In this document: positions 46,694-57,059 of the stretch, piece by piece
Numbering within the stretch: the first letter of the stretch is position 1
How the letters are laid out: every line of letters starts with the position of its first letter
Assembly (NCBI GenBank): GCA_947683625.1
Contig: CANTUR010000069.1
Coordinates: 4,898,001 to 4,962,000 of the forward strand
DNA length: 64,000 bases
Direction of reading: 5' to 3'
DNA from: Mallotus nudiflorus
Taxonomy: Eukaryota; Streptophyta; Magnoliopsida; Malpighiales; Euphorbiaceae
The notes under the pieces: model-generated
Databases searched by the model: none
Told to the model about the DNA's origin: nothing
What the model saw: only the letters and a program-made list of their open reading frames with translations
Translations under genes and position numbers: made by a program

Positions 46694-48721
46694 TCAAGAA
46701 TCTAACTCAGCACCCTCAGGTTCATCCTCGCCTCTAGTGTCGTCATTACCCCCATCCTTATCTTTGTCATCATCCTCATTAATATGAAGAACTTCAATTT
46801 GGTGCTCGAGGGTGGCAATCCTCACCTAGTTAGCCTCATCATGATCCTATTCAAATAGATCACAAGTTAGTAAATCATACAAGCATGGATACATATAGGT
46901 GTAGGAAAGATTGTTACCCTCCACTGTTGGGTGACGTCCAACATATAGTCCCTTTAAGCCTCAATCATTAGATACATGTAGAGGCCTTGCTCTAAAGAAA
47001 TCTACATTATTAAAAGGATGTTAGAACTAACAAACATGTTGAGAATGATTTAAGAGCCAAGTTAGAAGCAAACTCATGTGAGTGGTGGCCTTAGAAGTGT
47101 ACACAGGTGTGAGATCCTTGTCCAAGGCCAAGAATTAATAAAATAACTCTCTAAGAGGAACCCAACAATGAACCAAAGGGTTAGGGCCATAAATGAAACT
47201 ACTAGCAATGAATTGAGAGCTGGAGGTGGTGAGAGGCCTTATTTGCTCAGCCACAGCCGAAGTCCCCTCTTTGCTGGGATTAAGACAGTGTCTCTAAGGC
47301 TCTCTCTCCTACACCTAAGGTCTAGCTTGGGGAGTAGGTCTAGTCATTGTGGCCTAAGAAAAAAGAAAAATGTGTCGAGCCATGATAATTTTGAATAAAA
47401 GGGAGTATTAAACAATTACCTGAGAAGTAGAGGTAGTAGCCAAGGGAACTATTAGCAAGAGGTAAGTCTGGACAAAATCCATGTACTAACTCTTAATCTA
47501 GACAGTGTGGTCCATAGCTAGCTCTTTAGTGACAGCCTGATCTAGCTCAGCACCCTCTAGCTCATAAGTCCATAGCATGCTCCTCGGAGGAGATTTGGGT
47601 ACACGCCTCGCGCTAGCTCCCCTATTCTAGTTCAAGATTCGCTCACTAAGGTACTAGACTCGATAGCCTAGCCCATAAAGGAGGACCCTCTTTTGAGCTA
47701 ATGGCCTAGAATGAGTCATCTCCACATTCTATCCAGTCTCAGGATCCCATAAATCATTCCAGATCTATAAGAGAAGCACCAATGGGTAAGTGAGTAAAAT
47801 TTTCAAAATGTACAGACATGAGTGTGATTGTTGTAGGTATCGCATCCTATGTTAAGGAATTCAAGTGTTGCCAATGGATATGTACTTAGGCCCGATGCCT
47901 CCTCAAGACATGGCTATCGCCCCATCTACTAATGGTAGGAAAATCATCCCCTACTCGTATCACATTGACAAGCAACTCCAGCTCCAGGCCCAAACCTATA
48001 AAAGAAAAAGGGATAGTGGATGTTAGTGAATAAATATTGAAATAAATCAAGGAAAAGAGGAGGTATAGCTTACCAAAATGGCATGCCAAAAGCCATAGAA
48101 GCTCTTAGCCCTACAGACCACCTCATCCATACTCTAGTATAGATAGGCCAAAGCACAACTACCCTAATCATATGTTGACACCTGTTCTAAGTCTCGCAGA
48201 GGTAGCAAGAAAATCAATCCCATTGAGCTAACAGTGTCAGCAAAGAAGGTGGTGTACAAAAGATAAATTAGAAAATCATACACCACCTGATCAATCTCAT
48301 ATGGGGTGACCATCACCACAACTCTATCCCGAGTGTAAAAGCTCATAATCGACTTGAGCTTGGGAGTATGAGTTTGGGATCATACCTAGAAGGTGCTCAA
48401 TATAGATAGCCTTCTCTAGGGTCAACTGGTGTAGGCTCACATTAAGAGGAACGGGATCTCCAGTGCATGCGATCCTAGTGATGGCAACAAAAGAGATAGG
48501 ATCTAAAGTAAGCTCCCCAAAGGGAAGGTGGAAAGTGTATGTCGTATCGAACCACCTCTCCATTGGCATGTGGAGTGGCTGGTAGTCCATTTGGCCCTGC
48601 TCTAAGGGAAGCGAGAGGATGAAGTCTTCAAATGTAGTGTCCCAGACTCAATCTTTTGATCCTTTGTTAGATCACTGTAGAAGACCTGAGGCCCATGAAA
48701 GTTTCTGACACCCTTGAACAT
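46694..48721 (-). pseudogene. Antisense plant-mobile-domain (PMD-like) ORF in Tat element 3
   Basis: Minus-strand remnant. From 48721 it reads MFKGVRNFHGPQVFYSDLTK, shifts frame, then DYQPLHMPMERWFDTTYTFH with HLPFGELTLDPISFVAITRI at about 48530-48470. The ERW--TTYTFHLPFGE block is the hallmark of plant mobile domains (Pfam PF10536, seen in MAIN/MAIL proteins and in some plant transposons). Next, 48346-48164 gives YDFLIYLLYTTFFADT and LIFLLPLRDLEQVSTYD, then GSCALAYLY after a TAG, matching the domain's second half. Further decayed frames reach an acidic tail EDDDKDKDGGNDD and a stop at 46694-46696. It would encode a protein of roughly 600 residues. Role in the element is unknown; it is antisense to pol. 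Confidence 0.7.
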
Positions 48722-48833
48722 CTGTGCATCATGCTATAAAAAGGAATCAAGGAAGTTGAAAATATAATACAATTTTGTTGCTTTTTGAAAAAAAATAATG
48801 ACTAAGTGATTACAAAATAGGTTGGTTCACCTT

Positions 48834-48985
48834 GTTAATGAGGCATAGCACCTCATTGATGGGGCAATCACCTTTATGCATAAGGTGATCATCTTTATGC
48901 ATGAGGTGATGCCCCTACACGCTGGTATAGAGGTGATCACCCCTTGTAATAAAGCAATCACCTCAACAAAGAGGCGATCGTCTAT
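48834..48985. repeat. Second cluster of AGGTGATCACCT-type palindromes
   Basis: At least six words of the type GAGGYGAT-RCCCC or RGGTGATCATC, including AAGGTGATCATCTT (48887), AGAGGTGATCACCCC (48930) and AGAGGCGATCGTCT (48977). ATGCATAAGGTGAT and ATGCATGAGGTGAT repeat at 19-20 bp. Lies just upstream of the PMD-like ORF in its reading direction. Confidence 0.85.
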
Positions 48986-49235
48986 ACATAGTAAAGGATA
49001 ATAAATAGTTTCAAATTTTTTCACCAAATCCATAACATGCACATTCAATCAATCTAGGATTCAATCATAAATGATAAATGAACATAAATATAACCTAACC
49101 CGATGTAATTTGCAAGAAAAAGGAGAAGGATTCGAATACCAACTTCTCTAAATGTCAAAGAACAAATATGACTCCTCAAATCCACTAAGAGAGGAATGGT
49201 ATCTCCCTTTGATAGTCTAAGACTACATGGGGCAT

Positions 49236-49540
49236 TTACAGAAAGAGGAACGTGATCCTATTTGGGCATTGGCAATGTCCTTTCATTGTCAATTTTTGAA
49301 AGAATTTGGGCACGGGAAAGAAGAAAGAGAGAGGAGGAAAGAAAAGAGGAAAGAAAAGAGAAAAGAAAAAGAAAATTATGTTTTTATAGTGAAGAGGAGG
49401 GTTTGAGTTAGGTATTTTGGAAAAAGGAAAAAAATAGGAGGAAAGAAAAAAGGTGAATGAAAGGGTTAAACTCGAGAATAAAATAAAGGAGAATTTGAAA
49501 AAGGAAGATATGGTTAAAAAAAAAGGCTTTCTAGAGAGCG
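49236..49540. other. Purine-rich tract
   Basis: Mostly A and G over 300 bp on the + strand (GGAAAGAAGAAAGAGAGAGG). The long minus-strand frame here is pyrimidine-coded low complexity and is not called as a gene. A similar tract occurs at 50755-50950 inside the LTR. Confidence 0.7.
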
Positions 49541-49635
49541 TATTGAGAATTGAGGTCATGTGATGAAAGTTCCTAAATTAAATTTATAAATTGAATGACA
49601 TAATGGGCTAGGAAAACCTAAGGATCATGTTTCTC

Positions 49636-49900
49636 ATAAAAGGGTTATTCGGGTTGTATCCCCAAAGGTCATGATCAAAGAAGGGCTGCTCAAGTTGTAT
49701 CCCCGAAGCTGATGATTAAGAAAGTGTTGTTCGAGTAGTATCCCCAAAGCTTATGATAAAAAAGGGTTGTTCAAGTAGTATCCCTGAAGCTTGTGTTCAA
49801 GTAGTATCCCTGAAGCTTGTGATCAAGAAAGGGTTATTTGAGTTGTATCCTCGAAGCTCATGATTTAGAAAGGACTATTCAGGTTATATCCTTGAAGTCC
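49636..49900 (+). repeat. Tandem array A, about 41-bp units
   Basis: Seven units anchored on GTATCCCCGAAGC, starting near 49656, 49697, 49738, 49778, 49804, 49845 and 49886. Spacing is 41, 41, 40, 26, 41, 41, so one unit is shortened. Typical wording AAGGGTTGTTCAAGTAGTAT. Such arrays are usual before the 3' LTR in Tat/Ogre elements. Confidence 0.9.
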
Positions 49901-49902
49901 AT

Positions 49903-50130
49903 ACTTTAGTTGAGTGACGATCGAGCCAAGAAAACTTGAGAGTCTTTATTTTAGTTGAGTAATGATTGAGCCAAGAAAACTCAAGAGTCTTCATTTTAAT
50001 TGAGTGATGATCAGGTTAAGAAAATCCAAGAGTCTTCATTTTAGTTGAGTAATGTATTAGGCCAGGAAAACCCAATAGTTGATGTTTCAATTAAGTAGTG
50101 TATTGAGCCAGGAAAACCTAAGGATCATCA
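49903..50130 (+). repeat. Tandem array B, about 45-bp units
   Basis: Five units anchored on TTGAGTGATGATYGAGCCA and AAGAAAACTCAAGAGTCTTC, starting near 49911, 49955, 50000, 50045 and 50091. Later units drift (GCCAGGAAAACC). Directly follows array A. Confidence 0.9.
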
Positions 50131-50327
50131 TTTTCAAATAATTTTCCAAAGATTAATGAGTGGTTGATCGTGCCAGGAATATCCGAGGATCACGGTCACA
50201 TTTCTAGAGGGAAGAATTCAGCTTTTAAGTGAAACTCATAAGTTAGGCATATTATTTTTTATTTTCTTATGTTGTGCATGTGATTTTTTGAAAATTTCTA
50301 TTTCATGCATTTGGTTTTTCAAAAAAT

Positions 50328-50339
50328 CAGGGGGTAAAT
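50328..50339 (+). promoter_or_regulatory. Polypurine tract of Tat element 3
   Basis: CAGGGGGTAAAT immediately precedes the LTR start TGTAGACACCC. The G-run plus TGTAGACACCC junction is characteristic of Tat/Ogre elements. Confidence 0.85.
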
Positions 50340-52280
50340 TGTAGACACCCGATTCAATTAGCCCGCAATAGGGGGCAAATTATGGATGATCAGTTTGGTC
50401 AGCCCGCAGCAGAGCCCAGTGATAAGAAATGTAAAAATTGAATGCATAAAAAAACCCTAAATCTTTTTAAAAATGAGCCTGAGGGCTGGAAACCTATAAA
50501 TCCAAGCCCAAAACCTTACAAGGTAGGCTTATCGTTGGCCCACCAGGCCTAGTGTAGGGTAGGCCAGAGAGGCAATGCCTCTGTAAATAGGTGATCGCCT
50601 CTATGGCAGCAAGTGAAGAGGTGATCACCTCATCATAAAGGTGCCACCTCTGCACCTTGCCACTTGCTTTTACATTAAATGCAAAGATGATAATGGTGGT
50701 TAAGGATAGGCCCACCTTAGTTGGAGCTTAACCTCTGGTTTTAAAAAGAATTTTTTGGGAAAAAGAAAAGGCTGAAAAATGCAATGATGAACAAGAGTAG
50801 TGAGGGGATGGGCTAGAGGTGTGAATAAAAAGGAGAAAGGAGAGAGAGAAAAAGAGGAGGAACAGGGAGCAATTGGGAAAGAAAAAAAGTTTTTTAGAGG
50901 AAGAGAGCTATAGGGAGAGGAAGTAAAAAATGTTCTTGAGAAGGAAAAGGGAAGAAGCTTGCATTCAAGCTCAATTCTAAGGGCCAACTATATTTGGAAA
51001 GCTCATTCTTCAGTAATCATCTTAATTCTCTCTAAGCTCAATTCATAGATTTGCATGATTCATTTCTTACTTGTTTATATAACTTCTAGCTTATTTGTTT
51101 ACTAGCTTTTATATTCATTCCCTTATGTTTATCATAAATAATATGCCTTGCTTTTAACATGATTTAATGAGCTTTAGGTGTAGTTATGTACCTAGTTTGT
51201 TGCAATAGTAGATTTTTACTTGAAGTGGAAGTTTGCTAGTTTGAGAGTCACTTAAGCCTATTAATCAGGTGATCACCTCATAAAGAGGCATCACCTCATT
51301 ACTATGAGGCGATTGCCATTTTAACAAGCCCTCATGAGTTTATTGTTTAGATTACCCTTTATAAACTATGTCATCTCACTATTATAAGGTGATCGTCTCT
51401 TCATAAAGGTGATCACCACTATGACAAGGTCTCATACAACCTTGTCTCATTTTTTGTAAATTATGTAGAGCTTCAATGCATGTATAGGTCTTAGTATAAT
51501 CAAGTCTATTTTGTATGATTATTCCTTTATGTTCAATTAAAGTTTAGTACTTACCTTTTCATGGTTTTATTTCTCTTGTTTTGCTCAATTGATTCATGAG
51601 CTAATCTTGTGAGTTCTTGTGTAGGATCTTTATGTGTTTGTTTTAGGAGCTAACATTTTTTCTATTGTAGGAGTTTTTCTCAATGATTTATAATCATTAA
51701 ATATTTATCTCGTTAATGAGTTCTTGAGAGGTTTTATTTAATTCAAGTAGTTTACTTTCAGTTTATTCTTGGTTTATTTTCCATTTGTTATGCTATCATT
51801 TGAGTAAAGCATTTTAATCCCTTCCCCCATTTAATTTGAATGTATGGCTATAAGTTATTATTATTTACTTTATTTATAGTGGATATTGAGACTAAATACA
51901 TAAAATAAATTAATGTGCAAACTTGGGCCTAATTATAAAATGTAACAATTGTTTTATGGAAATTACAATTCACTTGGTAGTAAAGAAATCATTTAATAAT
52001 TCCAGGTAATAAATTACAAAACATAAATAGAGGCCAACCACAAGGTTGGGTGGGCATTCAAATGGCTATACCCAGTTTTTTAACTCGCTCTCTAACGATG
52101 GCTTTTGGGAACCTCTATGGGATCCAGTTGCTATACAAGTGTGTCCTTGCTTTCATCTAAGTGGTGACTCTATCTTTAAGTAAACTTTAAGACCTATTTC
52201 ATATTTCTTAGTGGCCTTAGAGCCTGCAAAGTGTTGTGGTCGCCAAACACCTGGGCGTGTGCTATACCCCACCGCTTATA
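50340..52280 (+). repeat. 3' LTR of Tat element 3 (1.9 kb)
   Basis: Starts TGTAGACACCCGATTC, ends ACCCCACCGCTTATA, where copia gag sequence resumes. It contains palindromic AGGTGATCACCT-type words at 50566-50650 and 51264-51412 and a PBS-like GTGGTGACTC at 52161, 110-120 bp before its end, as in the LTR at 7654-9698. No 5' LTR of this element is in the window. The minus-strand frames at 50494-50987 inside it are low complexity. Confidence 0.8.
50566..51412. repeat. LTR copies of the AGGYGATCRCCT palindrome
   Basis: GAGGCAATGCCTC (50569), TAGGTGATCGCCTCTA, AAGAGGTGATCACCTCAT (about 50618-50635), CAGGTGATCACCTCAT (about 51266), TGAGGCGATTGCC (about 51306), AAGGTGATCGTCTC (about 51387) and AAGGTGATCACC (about 51406). 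Two groups, 50566-50650 and 51264-51412; the core AGGTGATCACCT is a perfect 12-bp palindrome. Confidence 0.85.
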
Positions 52281-52703
52281 CTACATTTCATAATGGATGC
52301 TCAACTCCAAATCGATTTGATCTTACATTCCCTTTTAGATTCATTTGGGAAAACCATTGCCAATTTCCACATTAATAAAATCAAGTGCAGATTTATAGAG
52401 TTAATAAATATACTTGTGATAGCCCAAAAGGCTATTCACAATGAAAAAGGGAAGGAGGTTACTTTGATTGCCTCTTCTAGTAAGACTAAGAAGAATAAAG
52501 GAAATAAAAGCAAGAAAGGTAAGGAAAGAGTTCCTAAAGCTTTGAGAGGTGTAAACAAAAACAAAGGCAAAAAGAAAGTTAAGAATAAAGGCAAAGGAAA
52601 ATGTTTTTATTACCAAAGAGATGGACATTGGAAAACAAATTATCATAAGTTCCTTGAATCAATAAAAGGAAAGGACAAGATTAGAGAGGGTGAGACTCTC
52701 TAA
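52281..52703 (+). pseudogene. copia-3 gag, C-terminal part
   Basis: Begins abruptly at the Tat LTR edge: AQLQIDLILHSLLDSFGKTI, then a lysine-rich stretch and a zinc knuckle reading CFYYQRDGHWKTNYHKF, in which the second and last cysteines of CX2CX4HX4C are both tyrosine (G-to-A changes). The stop at 52701-52703 ends the frame. The N-terminal half of gag is missing, consistent with the Tat insertion. The ATG at 52236 lies in the Tat LTR and is not a natural start. Gag would form the particle; without cysteines the knuckle could not bind zinc. Confidence 0.85.
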
Positions 52704-52739
52704 TTTATCTATTTCTAAATGTTATAAAAACTCATCTAA

Positions 52740-53460
52740 TGCATGGGCATTAGATACCAATGCTATTTCTCACATATGTTCTTCCTTGCTAGATCTAGTA
52801 AGTGAAAGAAGATTAGAGTCAAATGAGTGACTTTAAAGCTTGGAGATGGAGCAAGTGTTGCTGCTAAAGCTATAGGAACCACCTCTATTGACTTAAATGA
52901 TCATGTTTTGTTATTAAATAATGTTTTATATGTACTTAATGCCTATAAGAATAACATCTTTATTTCTAGTTTGACTAGAAAAGGTTATAAAGTTTTATTT
53001 GAAAGAGATGTATGTATTATCTATTTTAATAATGAGATAGTTGGCATGGGTTATGTATTATATGGTCTTTTTTATATTGATAATAAATTTGATAACAAAT
53101 AATATCCAACCAATGTGATTTTTATGAATACGATACTAATTAACAATGCTTCTAATCCAAAATATCTATGGCATTTAAGACTAGGTCATATTGTAGGTGA
53201 TAGAATCACAAAGTTGGAAAGATTAGGAATCTTGAGTAATCTTGAAACCTTAAGCAATCCAACTTGTGAAGCTTGTATTCAAGGCAAAATAACCTAATCA
53301 CCATTTGTTGGACAAAAGCTAAGAGTTAATCAAATTTTGGAAATAATATATAGTGATGTATGTGGGTCATTTAATCAATGGCAAGAGGCAGGTTTTCTAC
53401 TTTATTACCTTTATAAATGATATATCAAGGTATGGACATTTATATTTAATGAAATAAAAG
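52740..53460 (+). pseudogene. copia-3 protease and start of integrase
   Basis: Protease begins WALDTNAISHICSSLLDLV (about 52743), where the active DTG/DSG triad is DTN. Then LKLGDGASVAAKAIGTT and LLNNVLYVLNAYKNNIF. The frame at 53115-53297 holds the pre-integrase zinc finger: YLWHLRLGHIVGDRI with both histidines and CEACIQGKIT with both cysteines. After a stop the integrase core starts with IIYSDVCGSFN, including the first catalytic aspartate, then fades by 53460. The rest of integrase and the N-terminal RT are deleted before 53590. Confidence 0.85.
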
Positions 53461-53589
53461 AGTTAATCCTTTGAAAAGTTCAAGTAATTCAAGGTCCAAG
53501 TAGAGAACCAAATAAGAAAAAGTATTATAATCCTATAATCAGATTGAGGATAAAATCCTTATACTTCCTAAGAGATCCTCGGTCCATTT

Positions 53590-54240
53590 AGGAGAACCAA
53601 ACAAGCTAAAGTTCCTTATAATTCAACTATAGGAAGCTTGATGTATGTTATGTTATGTACTAGGCCTTATATTACTTATATTGTTAGTGTGACTAGCAGG
53701 TTTCAATCCAACCTAGGTATAGAACACTAGATAGCTATTAAGGCAATATTTAAGTACTTGAGAAGGACTAAAGATTTAGTCTTAACTTATAGAGGAAGTG
53801 ATCTACAAATAGATAGTTTCACATATTTTGATTTCTAATCAGATGTAGATGATAGAAAGTTTATCTCTGGGTTTGTGTTTATTTGTAATGGAGGAGTAAT
53901 GAGCTGGAAGAGTCCAAGCAAGGTGTCACTGTTGATTCCACTACATAAGTTAAGTATATAGGCACATTGAATGTTGCTAAAGAGGCTATTTAGATTAAAA
54001 AGTTCATTACCAAGTTTGGAATTGTTCCTTCCATTGAGTTCCTGATTCCTCTCTATTATGACAAAAATGGAGCCATTTTGGCAAAGGATTCGAGGTCTCA
54101 CTAAAAATCCAAACACATAGAAAGACATTTTCATATTATTAGGGAACTTATTGGAAAAGGCAATATCGTCATGCAAAAGATAGCTTTAGCTAGAAATGTT
54201 GCTGATCCACTTACTAAAGTGCTAACGCAACTATAACTGG
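53590..54240 (+). pseudogene. copia-3 RT end and RNase H
   Basis: Resumes with IGSLMYVMLCTRPYIT-type words at about 53634, then SRFQSNLGIEH, IFKYLRRTKD, the RNase H start DFxSDVDDRKFISGFVF and CNGGVMSWKSP. It ends NVAKEAI, IKKFITKFGI, LYYDKNGAI, SKHIERHFHIIRELI and DPLTKVL near 54220. The RT catalytic block is missing, so the deletion removed it together with integrase. Two frameshifts lie inside RNase H. The PPT and LTR follow in order. The minus-strand frame at 53835-54176 is a shadow. Confidence 0.85.
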
Positions 54241-54294
54241 ATCGACTTCTTAAGAAGATGGGGTCTAAAATACTGTAATGATTAGCTCTAGTGC

Positions 54295-54305
54295 AAGTGG
54301 GAGAT
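54295..54305 (+). promoter_or_regulatory. Polypurine tract of copia-3
   Basis: AAGTGGGAGAT directly precedes the LTR start TGTTAGCATAAG. It matches the PPT of the Angela-like element at 1931-1940. Confidence 0.85.
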
Positions 54306-56551
54306 TGTTAGCATAAGTGGTATGCCCTAGAGGCCAATCACATATTTGACATTGTAAATTATCCCAAATGGTAATAAAATAATATTATATTATTTAAAGT
54401 ATTTATGTAATTGAATATTTATCCATTAGCATAATGTTAAATAAATTTATTATCAATAGTTGATAATATGAGCTGCAAATTTATTTATTATATATGCCAT
54501 AAAATTGTTCATAGTCGATTGATTAGTATTTGGGTAATATTAATTAGACTATCACCTTTGTCTATCTTCTTTAATTAATATGTGATATTAATAGTGGGAG
54601 GTAGTGAGTCTCATACTACTTGATATAAGATATCAAAATAGACATATGGATACTCATGTCATTGGTGGATCAAATGTGACATTAGATTTATGATTGCGTG
54701 GATATTCACTTATAATCAATAATCATAATCTAGGTCATAATAGTGCATATAGTCCTTTAACAAAAGGTGACACGGTCGTCCACATTTAAGTGGTTAGGGT
54801 TTGTTACCGCTTATATACTTGTGTTAATCATACGTGGGTATATGGCATGTGATGGCTCTAATCTATTAAGTGTAGGGATGGGTGTTCAGCCAAGATGGGA
54901 TTCATTGCCTAGAGTGAACTAGGATAAGATCTTATGCTATCTAAGTTCTTTCTTGATCAATAAGTTCTTGGCTAGGACAAATATGATACGAACTAAAAGA
55001 GTTGTAATGTTAGTTATATTTTATCAAGAATAGAGCTTGAGATGAGGTCATATGATATAACTATTAGAGTTTGGCTAAACCATGACTCTAGGCTATATCA
55101 AGATCTTCTAATAAAGGGATTTTAGTGCATGGTAATTATGACCAAAAGGGTTCATATGAATTAATACATGCATTCATTTCTAATTGGGTAGTTATGATAT
55201 CATTGCTAAGGGTCACTCACAACTTATGAGAACTAAATGTGCATAATTGGGATTTTCACATTTAGAGTTAAAAGGAGTTTCAAATAATGTCAAGTATTGA
55301 TATTATCTTCTCATTGCCAATTAAACATGAACCTAGTAAGTCACACCCAAAAGAGTTTCATTAAATCATCATCAATATTAATCTAATTATTGATTGAAAT
55401 GTTTAATGAAATAATTAAGATTAATGGAATTGGATTTATGTTTTAAGCAATGATTCTAGCATATCATGAAATCCAATTCAAGTAAAGGGTTTAATTATTA
55501 ATATATACTTAGTTAATATAAGATATTAATTAATGTATTAAATTAATAATATATGTTGTTTCTATTGTTTCTAATTAGACTTGGATTAATAATAGCCCAA
55601 GTTGTTTATTCAAGATGTTGAGAAAGCCAATGGACCTAATCCAAGCCCATTTGTTACATGGATTGGGCTTAGGCTTAGGCCAAAAGTTGGTCCAATTACT
55701 AAGCCCAAGTCCATGTATGTGTGAATGGACAAATTTATCATATTAGGCATGCATTATCTCTTATGTGTATAATGTTGACCATGATAAAAAATGAATATTA
55801 AGCTTTTCTTATTAGGCACATTGTCTCTTAAGTGTATAATGTTGACATTGGCTTAATCAAGACTAGGTTTTATGATTATGTGTAAAGAATGAATGTAGAT
55901 AAATACATTAGATGTATTCAATCTCTACATACCTTTTTGATATACTTATCTCTTCTACAAGTTATATACTTATCATGATAAGTTGTATACATGTGATGTA
56001 AGAGATGGTGTCATTAGGGTTTGTTTTCTCTACATATATATATCTTAAGGAAGTGTTTCTTAAGAGAGGTTAGAGACTTTATATAGAGACACAAAAAGAT
56101 AAAAGAAAGAAACACATACATACTAAAACCATAAGTGTTCTTGCAAAGAGATTAAATTGGTGCAAGTTTATAAGGGTCACTAGAGGGGTCACTTACCATT
56201 AATCCAATCTAAGCAAGAAGGTGAATTAGAGGTGCTTTGGCATATCAAGCTAGAGGCCTAATGTTTAGGAGGCTAAAGCATTTGATTCAAAAGGTGAATC
56301 CAAGTACATTAAAGCTTGTACAATACTTATTGTCTACATAAAACCTAGGAGTTTATAACTATTCTAAATTTAAAATTCCTAGGTTGTTGTTTACATATTG
56401 TTTTTGATATTTAGCTATGTTAAATGCAAATTGGATCCTTGGATTGAAAATCTTAATGTGATGAAGGGTTATACAAGTGAAAATTTAAAATTTCACCCTA
56501 TCTATGGCTTGTGCTCACCACACAATGAAGTTGCATAACCATTTACTTTCA
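54306..56551 (+). repeat. copia-3 LTR, copy 3 (2.2 kb), complete
   Basis: Starts TGTTAGCATAAGTGGTATGC after the PPT and ends close to ACTTTCA just before a primer site. It is about 2246 bp and parallels 18329-20505. A TATA-like CTACATATATATATC is at 56031. The doubled TTAGGC...TGTATAATGTTGAC block is at 55742 and 55811. It is flanked by internal sequence on both sides: RNase H to the left and PBS plus leader to the right. Confidence 0.85.
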
Positions 56552-56552
56552 G

Positions 56553-56564
56553 TGGTATAAGAGC
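56553..56564 (+). promoter_or_regulatory. Primer-binding site after copia-3 LTR
   Basis: TGGTATAAGAGC differs from the standard initiator-methionine site TGGTATCAGAGC by one base and lies one base after the LTR. Confidence 0.8.
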
Positions 56565-57059
56565 AACTTTTTATACTTAACAAATGCTAAATTGATTGAT
56601 AATTGTAAGTTTTATGATTATGTTAGTTGCAAGTGTTGTGGCTAAACATGTGTAAATGTGGTTGACATTAATCCTAACATGCAATAGTTGCATCATACTT
56701 GCATTATGCTTGACTTACATTCATGGAATGATCATGGGCTTAGATTACATCCTTGGCTTTGTAATAATGATTAATTTTATTATTTTGTATATAATTAAGT
56801 GTTAATTACATAGTATTAAGATCTAATATTTACCTTGGAATGCCAATGATTTTATATAATTCACAATAGCTATGAAAGGGTACAAAAGATGGGATGTTAT
56901 TGTGACTCAACACCACTTTGTCAACTCAAAGTTGAGTCAGCACTAGAAGGCTCTGTAATGATTCTTGAGTTAGCATTAGAAGGCTCTATAATGAGTCGAC
57001 ACTATAGTGATAACTTGGCATAAAGCAATGTCCTATAATGACTCAGCATAGTTCCTAAG
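56565..57059 (+). other. Leader of a second copia-3 copy, truncated
   Basis: About 0.5 kb that follows the primer site, no ORF. At 56934-56998 a 33-bp unit GAGT-AGCA-TAGAAGGCTC occurs twice, with related ACTCAGCA/GAGTCGAC words nearby. The segment ends where the minus-strand Angela LTR begins. Confidence 0.5.

Noticed and set aside
49236..49559. 107-codon minus-strand frame rich in F, S and P
   Set aside because: It is the pyrimidine side of a 300-bp purine-rich tract; low complexity, no domain, and similar frames arise from the tract at 50700-50987.
49636..50130. Tandem repeats as a possible CRISPR array
   Set aside because: Units are contiguous and degenerate without unique spacers; they fit Tat-element minisatellites.
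50700..50987. 95-codon minus-strand frame
   Set aside because: Same kind of pyrimidine-rich low-complexity sequence, inside the Tat LTR.
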